Source: Sphingomonas sp. SORGH_AS_0950
Lineage (GTDB): Bacteria; Pseudomonadota; Alphaproteobacteria; Sphingomonadales; Sphingomonadaceae
Length of the DNA: 64,000 nucleotides
Assembly (NCBI RefSeq): GCF_030818415.1
Contig: NZ_JAUTAE010000001.1
Span: forward strand, 3,684,001 to 3,748,000
Direction of reading: 5' to 3'
The notes beneath the pieces are model-generated. The model was not told where the DNA came from. It saw only the letters and a program-made list of their open reading frames with translations, and ran no database searches. Shown here one piece after another: positions 31,975 to 41,413 of this stretch. Positions within the stretch are counted from its first letter, which is position 1, and each line of letters starts with the position of its first letter. A program made the translations under genes and the position numbers.

Positions 31975-34900
31975 ATGGCACGCTATTTCATCGATCGCCC
32001 GATCTTCGCCTATGTGCTGGCGGTGATGGTCGTCATCGCCGGCTTCCTGTCGCTGCGCACGCTGCCCATTTCCCAGTTTCCGGCGATCGCGCCGCCCGCG
32101 GTGTCGATCACGGCCAATTATCCGGGCGCCGACGCCCAGACGCTGGAGAACACGACCACCCAGATCATCGAGCAGCAGATGAAGGGGATCGATCACCTTC
32201 GCTACTTCTCGTCCTCCTCGTCCTCGGCGGGCAGCGTGACGATCACGCTGACCTTCGAACAGGGGACCGATCCCGACATCGCGCAGGTGCAGGTCCAGAA
32301 CAAGCTGCAGGCGGCGACCCCGCTTCTGCCGCAGGAGGTCCAGCGCCAGGGCATCATCGTCGCCAAGGCGACGCAGAACTTCCTGCTGTTCGTCAGCCTC
32401 TATTCGGAAAACGGCAAGCACAACGCGGACGACCTGTCCGATATCGTCGCCTCGCGGATCGCCGATCCGCTGTCGCGCGTCACGGGTGTCGGCGATACGA
32501 TGATCCTGGGATCGCAATATGCGATGCGCATCTGGGTCGATCCGATCAAGCTGAACAATTATGCGCTGACCATGGCGGACGTGACCAATGCGGTCACGGC
32601 GCAGAACGCGCAGGTCTCGGCGGGCCAGATCGGCGCGCAGCCCGCGCCCAAGGAACAGATGCTCAACGCGACCGTGTCGGTCTCGTCGCGGCTGACCACG
32701 CCGGAGCAGTTCGCGAAGATCCGCCTGAAGAGCAACACCGATGGTTCGATCGTCCGGCTGGGCGACGTCGCGCGTGTCGAGATCGGCGCGGAAAACTACG
32801 CCTTCTCGTCGCAGTGGAACGGCAAGCCCGCGTCGGGCATCGGCATCAAGCTGGCGCCCGGCGCCAATGCGCTCGACACCGTCGCGGCGGTCAAGGAGCG
32901 GGTGAACGAACTGGCCAAGCAGTTCCCGCCCGACGTCAAGGTCATCTACCCCTATGACACGTCGCCCTTCGTGCGGCTGTCGATCGAGCAGGTGATCGAG
33001 ACGCTGGTCGAGGCGGTCGTGCTCGTCTTCCTCGTGATGTTCCTCTTCCTCCAGAATTTCCGCGCCACGCTGATCCCGACGATCGCGGTGCCGGTCGTGC
33101 TGATGGGCACGTTCGGGGTGCTGGCGGCGTTCGGTTATTCGATCAACACGCTGACCCTGTTCGGCATGGTGCTGGCCATCGGCCTGCTGGTCGACGACGC
33201 GATCGTCGTCGTCGAGAATGTCGAGCGCCTGATCACCACCGAGCATCTGTCGCCCAAGGAGGCGGCGCGCAAATCGATGGACGAGATCACCGGCGCGCTG
33301 ATCGGCATCGCGGCGGTGTTGTCCGCCGTGTTCCTGCCGATGGCGTTCTTCGGCGGATCGACGGGGGTCATCTATCGCCAGTTCTCGATCACGATCGTGT
33401 CGGCGATGGCGCTGTCGGTCGCGGTCGCGCTGATCCTGACGCCCGCGCTGTGCGCCACGATCCTGAAGCCGCACGACCCGAACAAGGGGCAGGGGAACGG
33501 CCCGCTGGCGCGCTTCTTCCGCTGGTTCAACGACCGGTTCGACCGTGGTCGCGACCGCTATGAAAAGGGCGCTCGCTCGACCGCGCGGCGCTGGGGCCGG
33601 TCGCTGATCGCCTATGCGCTGATCGTCGCGGGCATGGCTTTCCTGTTCATGCGGTTGCCGAGCGGCTTCCTTCCCGACGAGGATCAGGGCGTGATGATCG
33701 CGTTGGTCCAGGGGCCTCCGGGGGCGACCAGCGCGCGGACCCAGAAGGGGCTCGACCTTGTTCGCGACCATTTCCTGAGCGATGCGGGCAGCGCCATTCG
33801 CGGGGTCTACACGATCAACGGGTTCAGCTTTGCGGGACAGGGCCAGAATAGCGGCATCGCCTTCATCCCGATGAAGGAATGGAAGGACCGCCCCGGCGCC
33901 GAGAACAAGGCGCAGGCGATCATCGGCCGTGCGATGGGGGCCTTCTCGCGTTACAGCGACGGCCTGATCTTCGCGGTCATCCCGCCTGCGGTGCAGGAAC
34001 TGGGCAATGCCACCGGCTTCGACATGCAGTTGGTGGACGAAGGCGGCATCGGCCATGAGCGGCTACTGGCGGCGCGCAACCAGCTGCTGGGCATGGCGTC
34101 GCAGAACAAGCTGCTGGTCGGCGTGCGCCCCAACGCGCTCGACGATGCGCCGCAGCTCAAGGTCAATGTCGACCAGGACAAGGCGGGCGCGCTGGGTCTC
34201 GACCTGTCGACCGTCAACAACACGATCGCCACGGCCTGGGGTGGTGCCTATGTGAACGACTTCATCGACCGGGGCCGCGTGAAGCGCGTCTATATCCAGG
34301 CCGATTCCGCCTATCGCATGGCGCCCGAGGATATCGGCGACCTTTATGTGCGCGGGGCCACGGGTACGATGGCGCCGTTCACCGCCTTCTCCACCGTCGC
34401 ATGGCATCAGGGGCCGATGCAGCTCACCCGCTATAACGGCCAGCCCTCGATGGAAATCCTGGGCCAGGCCGCGCCGGGCGTGTCGTCGGGCGCCGCGATC
34501 AAGGCGATGGAGGAGATGCAGGCCAAGCTGCCGCCGGGCACCCGGCTCGACTGGACGGGCCTCAGCTATGAGGAACAGTTGTCCGGTGGCCAGGCTCCGG
34601 CGCTTTACGGGCTGTCGCTGCTGATCGTCTTCCTGTGCCTTGCCGCGCTCTATGAAAGCTGGTCGGTGCCGATCTCGGTCATGCTGGTCGTGCCGCTGGG
34701 CGTGGTCGGTGCGCTGCTCGCCGCGTTGATCACCGGCCTGAACAACGACATCTATCTACAGGTCGGCCTGATCACCACGATCGGCGTGTCGGCGAAGAAC
34801 GCGATCCTGATCGTGGAGTTCGCCGAGGAGAAGATGCGGGAGGGGCTGAATGCGTTCGACGCGGCGATCGAAGCCGCCAAGCTGCGCCTGCGTCCGATCC

Positions 34901-35178
34901 TGATGACCAGCCTGGCCTTCATCTTCGGCGTGTTCCCGCTGGCGATCGCCGACGGCGCGGGCGCGGGCGGTCAGAACGCGATCGGTCGCGCGGTGGTCGG
35001 CGGCATGCTGTCGGCGACGGTCCTGGCGATCTTCTTCGTGCCGATGTTCTTCGTTGTCGTCATGCGGCTGTTCGATCGCAAGAAGGGCGAAATGCCGCCG
35101 GGCGATGCGCAGCCGTACGAAGGCGGCAGGCCCCATGATGGCGAGCAGAACCCGCCGACCGTGCCGCAGGGAGTTTGA
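31975..35178 (+). CDS. RND multidrug efflux transporter, inner-membrane pump (AcrB/MexB family)
   Basis: A 1067-residue HAE1-type RND pump. Twelve membrane segments in two halves: one at residues 10-30, then five around 340-540, and the mirror set in the second half. Two large periplasmic loops form the porter and docking domains. The proton-relay Asp pair is in [17 protein letters not shown], and the Lys of the relay is in [23 protein letters not shown]. The start [17 protein letters not shown] is typical of the family. It extrudes amphiphilic drugs and detergents using proton flux, in complex with the adaptor and outer-membrane factor encoded on either side. A longer, highly charged C-terminal tail follows residue 1030. 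Confidence 0.95.
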   Translation: MARYFIDRPIFAYVLAVMVVIAGFLSLRTLPISQFPAIAPPAVSITANYPGADAQTLENTTTQIIEQQMKGIDHLRYFSSSSSSAGSVTITLTFEQGTDPDIAQVQVQNKLQAATPLLPQEVQRQGIIVAKATQNFLLFVSLYSENGKHNADDLSDIVASRIADPLSRVTGVGDTMILGSQYAMRIWVDPIKLNNYALTMADVTNAVTAQNAQVSAGQIGAQPAPKEQMLNATVSVSSRLTTPEQFAKIRLKSNTDGSIVRLGDVARVEIGAENYAFSSQWNGKPASGIGIKLAPGANALDTVAAVKERVNELAKQFPPDVKVIYPYDTSPFVRLSIEQVIETLVEAVVLVFLVMFLFLQNFRATLIPTIAVPVVLMGTFGVLAAFGYSINTLTLFGMVLAIGLLVDDAIVVVENVERLITTEHLSPKEAARKSMDEITGALIGIAAVLSAVFLPMAFFGGSTGVIYRQFSITIVSAMALSVAVALILTPALCATILKPHDPNKGQGNGPLARFFRWFNDRFDRGRDRYEKGARSTARRWGRSLIAYALIVAGMAFLFMRLPSGFLPDEDQGVMIALVQGPPGATSARTQKGLDLVRDHFLSDAGSAIRGVYTINGFSFAGQGQNSGIAFIPMKEWKDRPGAENKAQAIIGRAMGAFSRYSDGLIFAVIPPAVQELGNATGFDMQLVDEGGIGHERLLAARNQLLGMASQNKLLVGVRPNALDDAPQLKVNVDQDKAGALGLDLSTVNNTIATAWGGAYVNDFIDRGRVKRVYIQADSAYRMAPEDIGDLYVRGATGTMAPFTAFSTVAWHQGPMQLTRYNGQPSMEILGQAAPGVSSGAAIKAMEEMQAKLPPGTRLDWTGLSYEEQLSGGQAPALYGLSLLIVFLCLAALYESWSVPISVMLVVPLGVVGALLAALITGLNNDIYLQVGLITTIGVSAKNAILIVEFAEEKMREGLNAFDAAIEAAKLRLRPILMTSLAFIFGVFPLAIADGAGAGGQNAIGRAVVGGMLSATVLAIFFVPMFFVVVMRLFDRKKGEMPPGDAQPYEGGRPHDGEQNPPTVPQGV

Positions 35179-35181
35179 ATC

Positions 35182-36702
35182 GTGATCCATTCCAAATTCG
35201 CGCTGGCCCTGCTGGCGGCCACGACGCTGGCCGGGTGCAATCTCGCCCCCAAATATGTGCGCCCCGTGGGAGCCGTCCCGGCGACGCTCCCGCAGGACGG
35301 CATCTATCCGGCGGCGGCATCCGACGCGCCCGACGTCACCCGGATCGGGTGGCGGGACTTCTTCACCGACGACCGGCTGCGCCGGACCATCGCGCTGGGG
35401 CTGGAGAATAATCGCGACCTGCGGATCGCGGCGGCCAACGTCCTGCAGGCCAGGGCGCAATATCGCATCCAGCGTGCCGATCTGGTGCCGTCGACGACCC
35501 TCTCCGCCTCGGGGACCTATACCAACAACATCCAGGGCGCCTCGGGCGCGCTGGGCGGGGCGGCCGGTGGTGGAACCGGCACGGGGGCGGGCACGGGCAC
35601 CGGAGCAGGTACCGGAACCGGCGCGGGTTCTGGCGGCACCGGACTGGGCGCCGGGGTGGGGACATCCTCGTCCAACCTGGAATTCTATTCGGTCAATGCC
35701 GGTTTCTCCGCCTTCGAACTCGATCTGTTCGGTCGTGTCCGCAACCTCAACCGGGCGGCGCTGGAGCAGTATTTCGCGACCGAGGAAGCCCAGCGCTCGA
35801 CACGCATCAGCCTGATCGCCGAGATCGCGACGGCCTGGCTGACCTATGCGTCGGATCAGGATCAGCTGCGCATCTCGCAGGAGTCACTGAAATCCTTCGA
35901 GCAGTCGCTGGAACTGACGCGGGCGCAATTCCGTATCGGCGTCGCCTCGGAGCTGGAGGCGCGGCAGGCCGAGACGACCTATCAGGGCGCGCGCAATGAC
36001 ATCGCGGTGCTCAAGACGCGGGTGGCGCAGGACAAGAACGCGCTCGACCTGCTGGTCGGCGCGCCTGTGGCCGGCGAGCTGCTGCCGCAGGGGCTGGGCG
36101 ATGCGAACGCGGCGTTGCAGGTGCTGCCCACCGGCCTGTCGTCGGACATATTGCTCCGCCGCCCCGACGTGTTGCAGGCCGAGCACCAGCTGATCGCGCA
36201 AAACGCCAATATCGGCGCGGCGCGCGCGGCGATGTTCCCCCGCATCTCGCTGACCGCGACGTTAGGCACGATCAGCACCGCGCTCAGCGGTCTCTTCGCG
36301 GGGGGCAGCTTCACCTATACGGGCGCACCGTCGGTATCGCTGCCGCTGTTCGACGGGGGACGGCTCCGCGGCAATCTGGATGTCGCGCGGGCGCAGCAGC
36401 AAGCCGCCGTCTCGACCTATGAGAAAACCGTCCAGACCGCCTTTCGCGAGGTAGCGGATGCCCTGGCGCAGCGCGGCACCATCGACGAACAGATCGCGGC
36501 GCAGACGGCCCGCGTCGAGGCGGCCAATGTCGCGCTGAAGATTTCGGACGCGCGCTACCGGACGGGAGTCGAATCCTTCCTGACGACGCTCGATTCCCAG
36601 CGTACCGCCTATTCGGCGCAGCAACTGCTCGTCACCACGCGCCTCAACCGGGCGAGCAACATGGTGGAACTGTATCGCTCGCTGGGCGGCGGGCTGAACT
36701 AA
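35182..36702 (+). CDS. Outer-membrane efflux channel lipoprotein (NodT/OprM family)
   Basis: A 506-residue outer-membrane factor with lipobox LAATTLAGCN. Two OEP repeats, each a beta-strand pair plus long helices, form the trimeric channel-tunnel; landmarks are LGLENNRDLRIAAANVLQARAQYR and the second-half VSLPLFDGGRLRGNLDVA. An unusual Gly/Thr/Ala-rich stretch at about residues 127-155 (GTGTGAGTG repeats) sits where the first extracellular barrel loop would be. Third gene of the efflux operon, 3 bp after the pump gene. Confidence 0.95.
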   Translation: MIHSKFALALLAATTLAGCNLAPKYVRPVGAVPATLPQDGIYPAAASDAPDVTRIGWRDFFTDDRLRRTIALGLENNRDLRIAAANVLQARAQYRIQRADLVPSTTLSASGTYTNNIQGASGALGGAAGGGTGTGAGTGTGAGTGTGAGSGGTGLGAGVGTSSSNLEFYSVNAGFSAFELDLFGRVRNLNRAALEQYFATEEAQRSTRISLIAEIATAWLTYASDQDQLRISQESLKSFEQSLELTRAQFRIGVASELEARQAETTYQGARNDIAVLKTRVAQDKNALDLLVGAPVAGELLPQGLGDANAALQVLPTGLSSDILLRRPDVLQAEHQLIAQNANIGAARAAMFPRISLTATLGTISTALSGLFAGGSFTYTGAPSVSLPLFDGGRLRGNLDVARAQQQAAVSTYEKTVQTAFREVADALAQRGTIDEQIAAQTARVEAANVALKISDARYRTGVESFLTTLDSQRTAYSAQQLLVTTRLNRASNMVELYRSLGGGLN

Positions 36703-36728
36703 GGCCGATCGCCGTTCGGCGATACCCT

Positions 36729-36965
36729 CTTTCCCTCGCCCCTCGCAGAGGGGAGAGGGTTGCGCAGACTTGGCCTTTGCGAAAGCAAAGGCTTAGGCGG
36801 AGCTGGGTGAGGGGTGGGCGCTCGCTTGGCGAGCGCGCGAGCCTTTGGGCTCGCTCTACCCCTCACCCAAGCTGCGCTAGCCAGCAGGCTGGCAAGCTTC
36901 GCTAACCCTCTCCCCTGTCCAGGGGAGAGGGGAAAAGGAAGCGATCCTGAATGTCGATTCGCCCC
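36729..36965 (+). repeat. Hairpin-rich ~240-bp dispersed element, copy 1
   Basis: Contains nested inverted repeats: CCCCTCGCAGAGGGG and CCCTCTCCCCTGTCCAGGGG at the ends, GCCTTTGCGAAAGCAAAGGC, CGCTCGCTTGGCGAGCG and GAGCCTTTGGGCTCG inside, and CCAGCAGGCTGG. A second copy, inverted, is at 47483-47740. The two differ mainly in the central hairpins. It separates the efflux operon from the convergent exonuclease gene. Confidence 0.8.
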
Positions 36966-36986
36966 AAGGCCGATCGCCCTTCGCTC

Positions 36987-37571
36987 TCATTCCTCTCCCG
37001 CAAGGGGAAGAATTGGCGCGCGCGGCGATGCCGCCACAATCGCCTGCGCCTGTTCCTGCACCCTTTGCCAGATCGCCCGTTCCTCGACCGCGTCGGCAAG
37101 GGCGCGGTGGGCGGGTGTGGCGTCCTTGGTCGCGTTGGCCCATGCGACGAGGTGCGTGACCTGCGCCTCGAGTCTATCGGGGGCCACGCTGTCGCGCAGG
37201 ATCCGGATCGCCGCATCGCGCAGGGCGATGTCGGTGTCCTGCAGGCGCAGCGTGTGGCGAGGGAACCCCGCCGCGCGGAGCAGCGCGCTCAGCCATTTGC
37301 CGTCCCAGGACGGTGCGCTGGCGAACAGCGCATGGCCGGACAACTGCTCGACCATCTGCCGCGCGACGAAATCATGCGCCGCGCCGTCGCGGACCAGCAT
37401 CTCGCGCGACAGGCCGTGGATCCGCTCGGCGGCGGCGTCCCAGTCGGTCCAGCCCGGCGCGGGCGCGATCAGATGGCTTTGCGAGCGGCCGTCCTCGAAC
37501 ACCCAGGCCACTTCGATCGGGTGGCTCTTGTCCGAGAGCGAGGAGGCCTCGAAATCCAGGAAGACGTTCAT
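36987..37571 (-). CDS. DnaQ-like 3'-5' exonuclease-fold protein
   Basis: A 194-residue protein of the DEDD exonuclease superfamily. Exo I motif is VFLDFEASSLSDKSHPIEVAW (Asp-x-Glu). Exo II region is FASAPSWDGKWL (Asp) and Exo III region is HRALADAVEERAIW (His...Asp). The ATG at 37571 is used; the frame extends further upstream but would overlap the partner gene. Its last residues (ILPLAGEE) are encoded by sequence of the hairpin-repeat type, so its C-terminus seems to have been remodelled. Start overlaps the upstream hypothetical gene by 4 bp. Biological role unclear. Confidence 0.8.
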   Translation of the reverse strand: MNVFLDFEASSLSDKSHPIEVAWVFEDGRSQSHLIAPAPGWTDWDAAAERIHGLSREMLVRDGAAHDFVARQMVEQLSGHALFASAPSWDGKWLSALLRAAGFPRHTLRLQDTDIALRDAAIRILRDSVAPDRLEAQVTHLVAWANATKDATPAHRALADAVEERAIWQRVQEQAQAIVAASPRAPILPLAGEE

Positions 37572-37960
37572 CGCTGCGGCGCCCCGTCGGCATACCATTC
37601 GGCATAGCCGGTGTTGCGGATCAGGTGGCGGTTGAGGTCGGGCGTCCCATCGTCCCACCATACCGGCCCGCGCTCGCCCAGCGCGACCTTGGCGGCCTGG
37701 ACCTGCGCCCGTGCGTGGCGGAGCCCGGCCTCGTCCGCCTGCGCCATCGCGGTCCGTATCGCGCGCCGGGCGCGCATCAGCGCGTCGACCAGCGCCTGCC
37801 GCTCGTCGGGGGCCAGAGCGGGGTTGGCCTTTCGCCACAACCGGCCTCGTACGACGATGTAGCGGCCGTCCGGCGTGGTGACGACATCGCGTCCCCGGCC
37901 TTCGTCGCCGCTGGAGGCGTCGGCGACGACAACGCGCCGGGCCGGTCTGGTGCTGGTCAC
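37568..37960 (-). CDS. Conserved-looking hypothetical protein upstream of the exonuclease
   Basis: A 130-residue protein starting at GTG (GAGGCAG before it). Features: TTPDGRYIVVRGRLWRKANPALAPDERQ, a helical Arg/Ala-rich middle (LMRARRAIRTAMAQAD) and the C-terminal GPVWWDDGTPDLNRHLIRNT. The WDDGxPDxNR and YxEWY-type end looks like a conserved family, but I cannot name it. It is translationally coupled to the exonuclease gene, hinting at a joint function. Confidence 0.75.
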   Translation of the reverse strand: MTSTRPARRVVVADASSGDEGRGRDVVTTPDGRYIVVRGRLWRKANPALAPDERQALVDALMRARRAIRTAMAQADEAGLRHARAQVQAAKVALGERGPVWWDDGTPDLNRHLIRNTGYAEWYADGAPQR

Positions 37961-38072
37961 GCTCGCTGCCTCGACAAAATGATCAGGGTACAGACGAACA
38001 CCGGCAAGGGTCGTTCCGGACGGTCGGAGCGATGATGCTTGCGGGTGGCGGCGAAAGGATTAGGCTGATCGC

Positions 38073-38318
38073 ATGGCCGCTTTCGACGACAGCTCCGATG
38101 CCGATCTCGGCGCAGCGTGCAACCGCCTGGCGGCCTGGGTGGAGGGCTTGCCCGCAGGCGTGCTGATCGATCCGGCGTCCGAGCTGACCGAAGACGATCT
38201 GGCGCTCATCCTGCGGCGTCTCTACGCCATGCGGCGTATCGCGTCGGACCCGTCGCCGGTGGACCATGGTCCGGCCGCGACCGCGCGGGTTTCGGTGCCG
38301 GTGACGGCGAAAAGCTGA
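38073..38318 (+). CDS. Small hypothetical protein
   Basis: 81 residues, acidic N-terminus (MAAFDDSSDADLGAACNRL), then VLIDPASELTEDDLALILRRLYAMRRIA, a compact helical segment. ATG preceded by TTAGGCTG. No recognisable family. Codon use is like that of neighbouring real genes, which favours a true gene. Confidence 0.5.
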   Translation: MAAFDDSSDADLGAACNRLAAWVEGLPAGVLIDPASELTEDDLALILRRLYAMRRIASDPSPVDHGPAATARVSVPVTAKS

Positions 38319-38441
38319 CGGCCCGGCCCGGGGCGGCGGCTCCCCGGCGATTTTCCTGATTGGCGGACGGCTCCGATGGCGTGCGGGGGCGTTCTGTGAC
38401 GGGGCCGACGGGATCATGTCGGCCGCATCCGTGGAGCCGTC

Positions 38442-38666
38442 ATGTCCGATCACCCCCAATCCTCGCCTGCGCCGCATGCCGTCCCGCCCGTCGAGCAAGC
38501 GGGGGAGGACGGATCGCCCGTTCGTCCGGACCGGACTCCACCGGACGAGAAACCGTTGCCAGACCGCACGGACGACGAAGCCGCCGCGCTCGGCGACTTC
38601 GCCAGACCGAAGCTGTCCGGCGCGCACGCCCTTTGCTTTACAATCGGGAGTCCCAAACATGGATGA
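38442..38666 (+). CDS. Small Pro-rich hypothetical protein (uncertain)
   Basis: 74 residues, strongly Pro/Asp/Glu-rich and probably unstructured (SSPAPHAVPPVEQAGEDG). It has a reasonable GTGGAG site before the ATG and overlaps the following gene's start by 8 bp. It may be a true leader gene or only open sequence. Confidence 0.4.
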   Translation: MSDHPQSSPAPHAVPPVEQAGEDGSPVRPDRTPPDEKPLPDRTDDEAAALGDFARPKLSGAHALCFTIGSPKHG

Positions 38667-39027
38667 TGAACGCCTCTGGAGCTTCGAGGAAAGCCTGTGG
38701 ACCCAGGGCCCGGACAATTACCGGGAAAAGGTCGATGCCGAGGTCGTGATGGTGCTGCCCCGGCCGCCCTTCGTGCTGGCTGGCGAGGCGGCGGTGTCGG
38801 CGGTGGCGGATACGCCCGTCTGGGACAGCGCCGAGTTGACCGAGCGGCAGGTCTCTCGTCCGCAGGAGGGGGTGATCGTCATCGGCTATCACGTCGCGGC
38901 CAGCCGGGGCGACGAAGCCTATGAGGCCTATTGCACCTCGGTCATCCGGCGGCTCGAACATGAGGTCTGGCGCGTCGTGCAGCACCAGCAGACCCCGAAA
39001 CTGACCAAGCCACTCGCCGAAGCGTAA
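38659..39027 (+). CDS. DUF4440/NTF2-like protein
   Basis: 122 residues with an ATCGGGAG site before the ATG at 38659. The sequence WSFEESLWTQGPDNYREKVDAEVVMVLPRP and IVIGYHVAASRGDEAYEAYCTSVIRRL resemble small NTF2-fold proteins of the DUF4440 kind. Role unknown. A strong hairpin follows between it and the convergent PAP2 gene. Confidence 0.65.
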   Translation: MDDERLWSFEESLWTQGPDNYREKVDAEVVMVLPRPPFVLAGEAAVSAVADTPVWDSAELTERQVSRPQEGVIVIGYHVAASRGDEAYEAYCTSVIRRLEHEVWRVVQHQQTPKLTKPLAEA

Positions 39028-39036
39028 CGGCGTACC

Positions 39037-39078
39037 GGCCCGTCCGATCGCGGGTTCGCTCCGGCGATCGGACGGGCC
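39037..39078. terminator. Bidirectional hairpin between convergent genes
   Basis: Perfect 15-bp stem GGCCCGTCCGATCGC with its complement at 39064-39078, 12-base loop, 9 bp after one stop and 6 bp before the other. Likely ends transcription from both sides, although it lacks U-tracts. Confidence 0.6.
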
Positions 39079-39084
39079 CCGCCG

Positions 39085-39684
39085 TCATTCCCGGATAGGT
39101 GCCCGGTCCGGATCGGCCGCAAGCCATCGTCGCGCCAGACCGATTGCGGCGTCGCTTACCCGCTCGGCGATCAGGCCGATGGCGATCCCGGCGACGACAT
39201 CCCCGGCATAATGCGTGCCGCGCGGCACCTGCACGACGGCCACCGACAAGGCCGCGCCACGCGCGCCGACCGCATGGTCGGGATAGGCCCGCGCCAGCGC
39301 CTCGCCGACCGCCACCGCGCCTGCGCTATGACCGGAGGGAAAGGAATTGTCCTCGTGGCGGTCGCTGTCGCCGGGGCACAGCCGAGGGTCGTCGCCGTCC
39401 TTCGGGCGCCTCCGGTCGATCACGGCCTTGATCCCGCTCTTGCCCCAGGTGGCGATCGTGTGGGCGGCCAGCATCCGCAGCCCGGTCTCGGCGAGGTGCC
39501 GGTCGCGCCGGGCGAGGCCCAGCAGGACCGTCGTGGCGCAGATCGTCCGCATCTGCGGCTGATCCCCGATCTCGCTGGCCGTGCCGATCACCCGCATGGG
39601 CCACGCATCGCGCTGGCCGTTGACCTTCGTCGTGATCCGGCGGTCGGCCTGTTCGACCGCCGTGACTTCGTGTTTCTCGCCCAT
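39085..39684 (-). CDS. PAP2-family phosphatase
   Basis: 199 residues. The three-part acid phosphatase signature is complete: KAVIDRRRP (K-x6-R-P), SFPSGHSAG (PSGH) and VPRGTHYAGDVVAG (R-x5-H-x3-D). Members dephosphorylate phosphatidic acid, undecaprenyl pyrophosphate or similar lipids. Only a few hydrophobic segments are visible, so membrane association may be weaker than in typical lipid phosphatases. Start at 39684 chosen on a GGA-like site; an alternative is 13 codons upstream. Confidence 0.88.
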   Translation of the reverse strand: MGEKHEVTAVEQADRRITTKVNGQRDAWPMRVIGTASEIGDQPQMRTICATTVLLGLARRDRHLAETGLRMLAAHTIATWGKSGIKAVIDRRRPKDGDDPRLCPGDSDRHEDNSFPSGHSAGAVAVGEALARAYPDHAVGARGAALSVAVVQVPRGTHYAGDVVAGIAIGLIAERVSDAAIGLARRWLAADPDRAPIRE

Positions 39685-39764
39685 GGTCGATCCAACACAT
39701 GGATCAGTCCTTTGGCTCCGCATGCCCGTCGACCGGGCCGATGGGCGCGCAAGGCCGGGAATGC

Positions 39765-41309
39765 TCAGAAGGCGATCTGCGCCCGGCCGATCAGGGTTCG
39801 TCCGTGATCCGACGCCCCGGCATTCTGCGCCGGATTGGCGACCGTCCAGTCGATCGCGTTCAGCTGGAGCCGGACGAAATTGTTGAGATACCAGTTGACC
39901 CCCAGCGTCAGCGCGGTGCCGCGCCCGGCGGTGGGGTTGTCGCTGTAATCCAGTTCCTCATAGCGTGTGGCCAGCTCGATCGCGCCGCGCCCGCCCGAGG
40001 TGAAGGGGCGCAGCACCTTGGGGCGGCTCCACACGCCGCCGCGCGTCAGATAGGGCGGGGTCTCGCCGGTCAGGAACCAGCCCGCCTGCACCGCCCAGGC
40101 CGACTGGTCGGTCGCGGCGCCCGTGCGGCTTTCGATCCGCCGTCGGCCATATTCGCCATAAGCCCATAGCGACTTGTGAAACGTCCCCAGTTCCAGGCCA
40201 TAGCCGGTGCCCGACCGCGCGCCGGTGAAGGTGCCCGGCGCGATCCGCAGATTGTCGTTGAAGAAGCCGCCGACCGCGATGCTGCGCGTCGGGCGGCTGG
40301 CATCGGCGGCGATGCGCTCGCGAAAGCCCCAGGCGCCCAGATGGACCAGCCAGTCGGCGGTCTTGACCGGGTTCCAGTGCGCCCGCGCGCCGATGGTCAG
40401 GCCGTCGCTCTCGGTGCCCGGATTATTGATGTCGTCGCCCGACAGCTGGACCCCGACATGCCAGCCATCGCCGTAAACGCGCGCCGCCGCGCCCAGCCCG
40501 AAGAAGCCGCGCACCGGGATGATCCCCTGGCCGACGAAGTTGCGCTCCAGAAAGGGGACGGAGATGGTGCCGCTCGACCCGTCCAGCCCGCGATCGTTCA
40601 GGCGGTTGCCCAGCGCGAACTCGGTCTGCTGCCCCAGGAAGCGCGTCGTCCAGGCGAGATAGGCGGATTTGATCGCCACGTCATTGTCGGCGAAATCCCC
40701 CTCCAGCAGATAAGAGAGGTGGCGGCCGATCGATCCCTCGAAACCGACGCGCAGCGACCGCGCGGTGGTTCCGGTGACGTTGCGCGCGGGCAGGTTGCTG
40801 CCGCCGGTGGTGGCCGCGTCCACCAGGATACGGCCGCGCGGGCGGAACGAGAATTTGCCGTCGGCGCTGGTGAATTCGGGCGTCCCCTTCGACCAGTCGA
40901 CCTGGACGCCCTGTTTCTGCGCCTGCTCGATCCGCGCCAGCCGCGCGTCGAGCGAGGGGGGATGCGCGTCGGAGGGAAGCGACTGGCCCAGCGGCGCGGG
41001 CTGGCGGATCTGGGGCCGGGGCGGCGATGGCGAGGCGAGCTGCGGCGGCGCGGCCGGATGGGCGTCGGAGGGCAGGGGCTGGCCCAAAGGCGCCGGACCC
41101 GGTGCTGGGTTGGCTGCGGTGGCCATAGCCCTGGACTCCTGGGCCTCGATCGTGGCCAGCCGGGCCTCCAGCCGCGCGATCTGCGCCTGTTGCTGCTCGA
41201 CCAGGCGGGTCAGGCGAGCGACATCTTCTTGCGCCGGGGCGGGGGCGGCCTGCGCGGCGACGGGCACGGGCGCGCACAGGCCCATGGCGAGCATGGCGGC
41301 TCGGTGCAT
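39765..41309 (-). CDS. OprO/OprP-family porin
   Basis: A 514-residue outer-membrane porin. The ATG at 41309 (GAGAGG site) begins a signal peptide (MLAMGLCAPVPVAAQA). Residues 28-60 form a trimerisation-like coiled coil (RLTRLVEQQQAQIARLEARL). A low-complexity linker contains a tandem duplication (PLGQPLPSDAHP twice, about 40 residues apart). The Porin_O_P beta-barrel follows, beginning FSFRPRGRILVDAA and ending ALTLGVNWYLNNFVRLQLNAIDW, with a C-terminal Phe. In P. aeruginosa family members conduct phosphate or polyphosphate; here the neighbours suggest organic-acid uptake. It follows the MFS gene by 104 bp. Confidence 0.88.
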   Translation of the reverse strand: MHRAAMLAMGLCAPVPVAAQAAPAPAQEDVARLTRLVEQQQAQIARLEARLATIEAQESRAMATAANPAPGPAPLGQPLPSDAHPAAPPQLASPSPPRPQIRQPAPLGQSLPSDAHPPSLDARLARIEQAQKQGVQVDWSKGTPEFTSADGKFSFRPRGRILVDAATTGGSNLPARNVTGTTARSLRVGFEGSIGRHLSYLLEGDFADNDVAIKSAYLAWTTRFLGQQTEFALGNRLNDRGLDGSSGTISVPFLERNFVGQGIIPVRGFFGLGAAARVYGDGWHVGVQLSGDDINNPGTESDGLTIGARAHWNPVKTADWLVHLGAWGFRERIAADASRPTRSIAVGGFFNDNLRIAPGTFTGARSGTGYGLELGTFHKSLWAYGEYGRRRIESRTGAATDQSAWAVQAGWFLTGETPPYLTRGGVWSRPKVLRPFTSGGRGAIELATRYEELDYSDNPTAGRGTALTLGVNWYLNNFVRLQLNAIDWTVANPAQNAGASDHGRTLIGRAQIAF

Positions 41310-41413
41310 GACGGACATCCTCTCGGGGTGGGCGAGAGGCTCCGTGGCCGCCGCCTCGATGATCGCGAACGGGGGCCGCCGCGCCGCCGGGGGGCGTGCG
41401 GCGGCCGAAGGGG

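Noticed and set aside
30787..34056. A 1089-residue open frame antisense to the RND adaptor and pump
   Set aside because: Shadow frame in GC-rich DNA; rich in Arg, Asp, Gly and His with no domain. The plus-strand genes are unmistakable.
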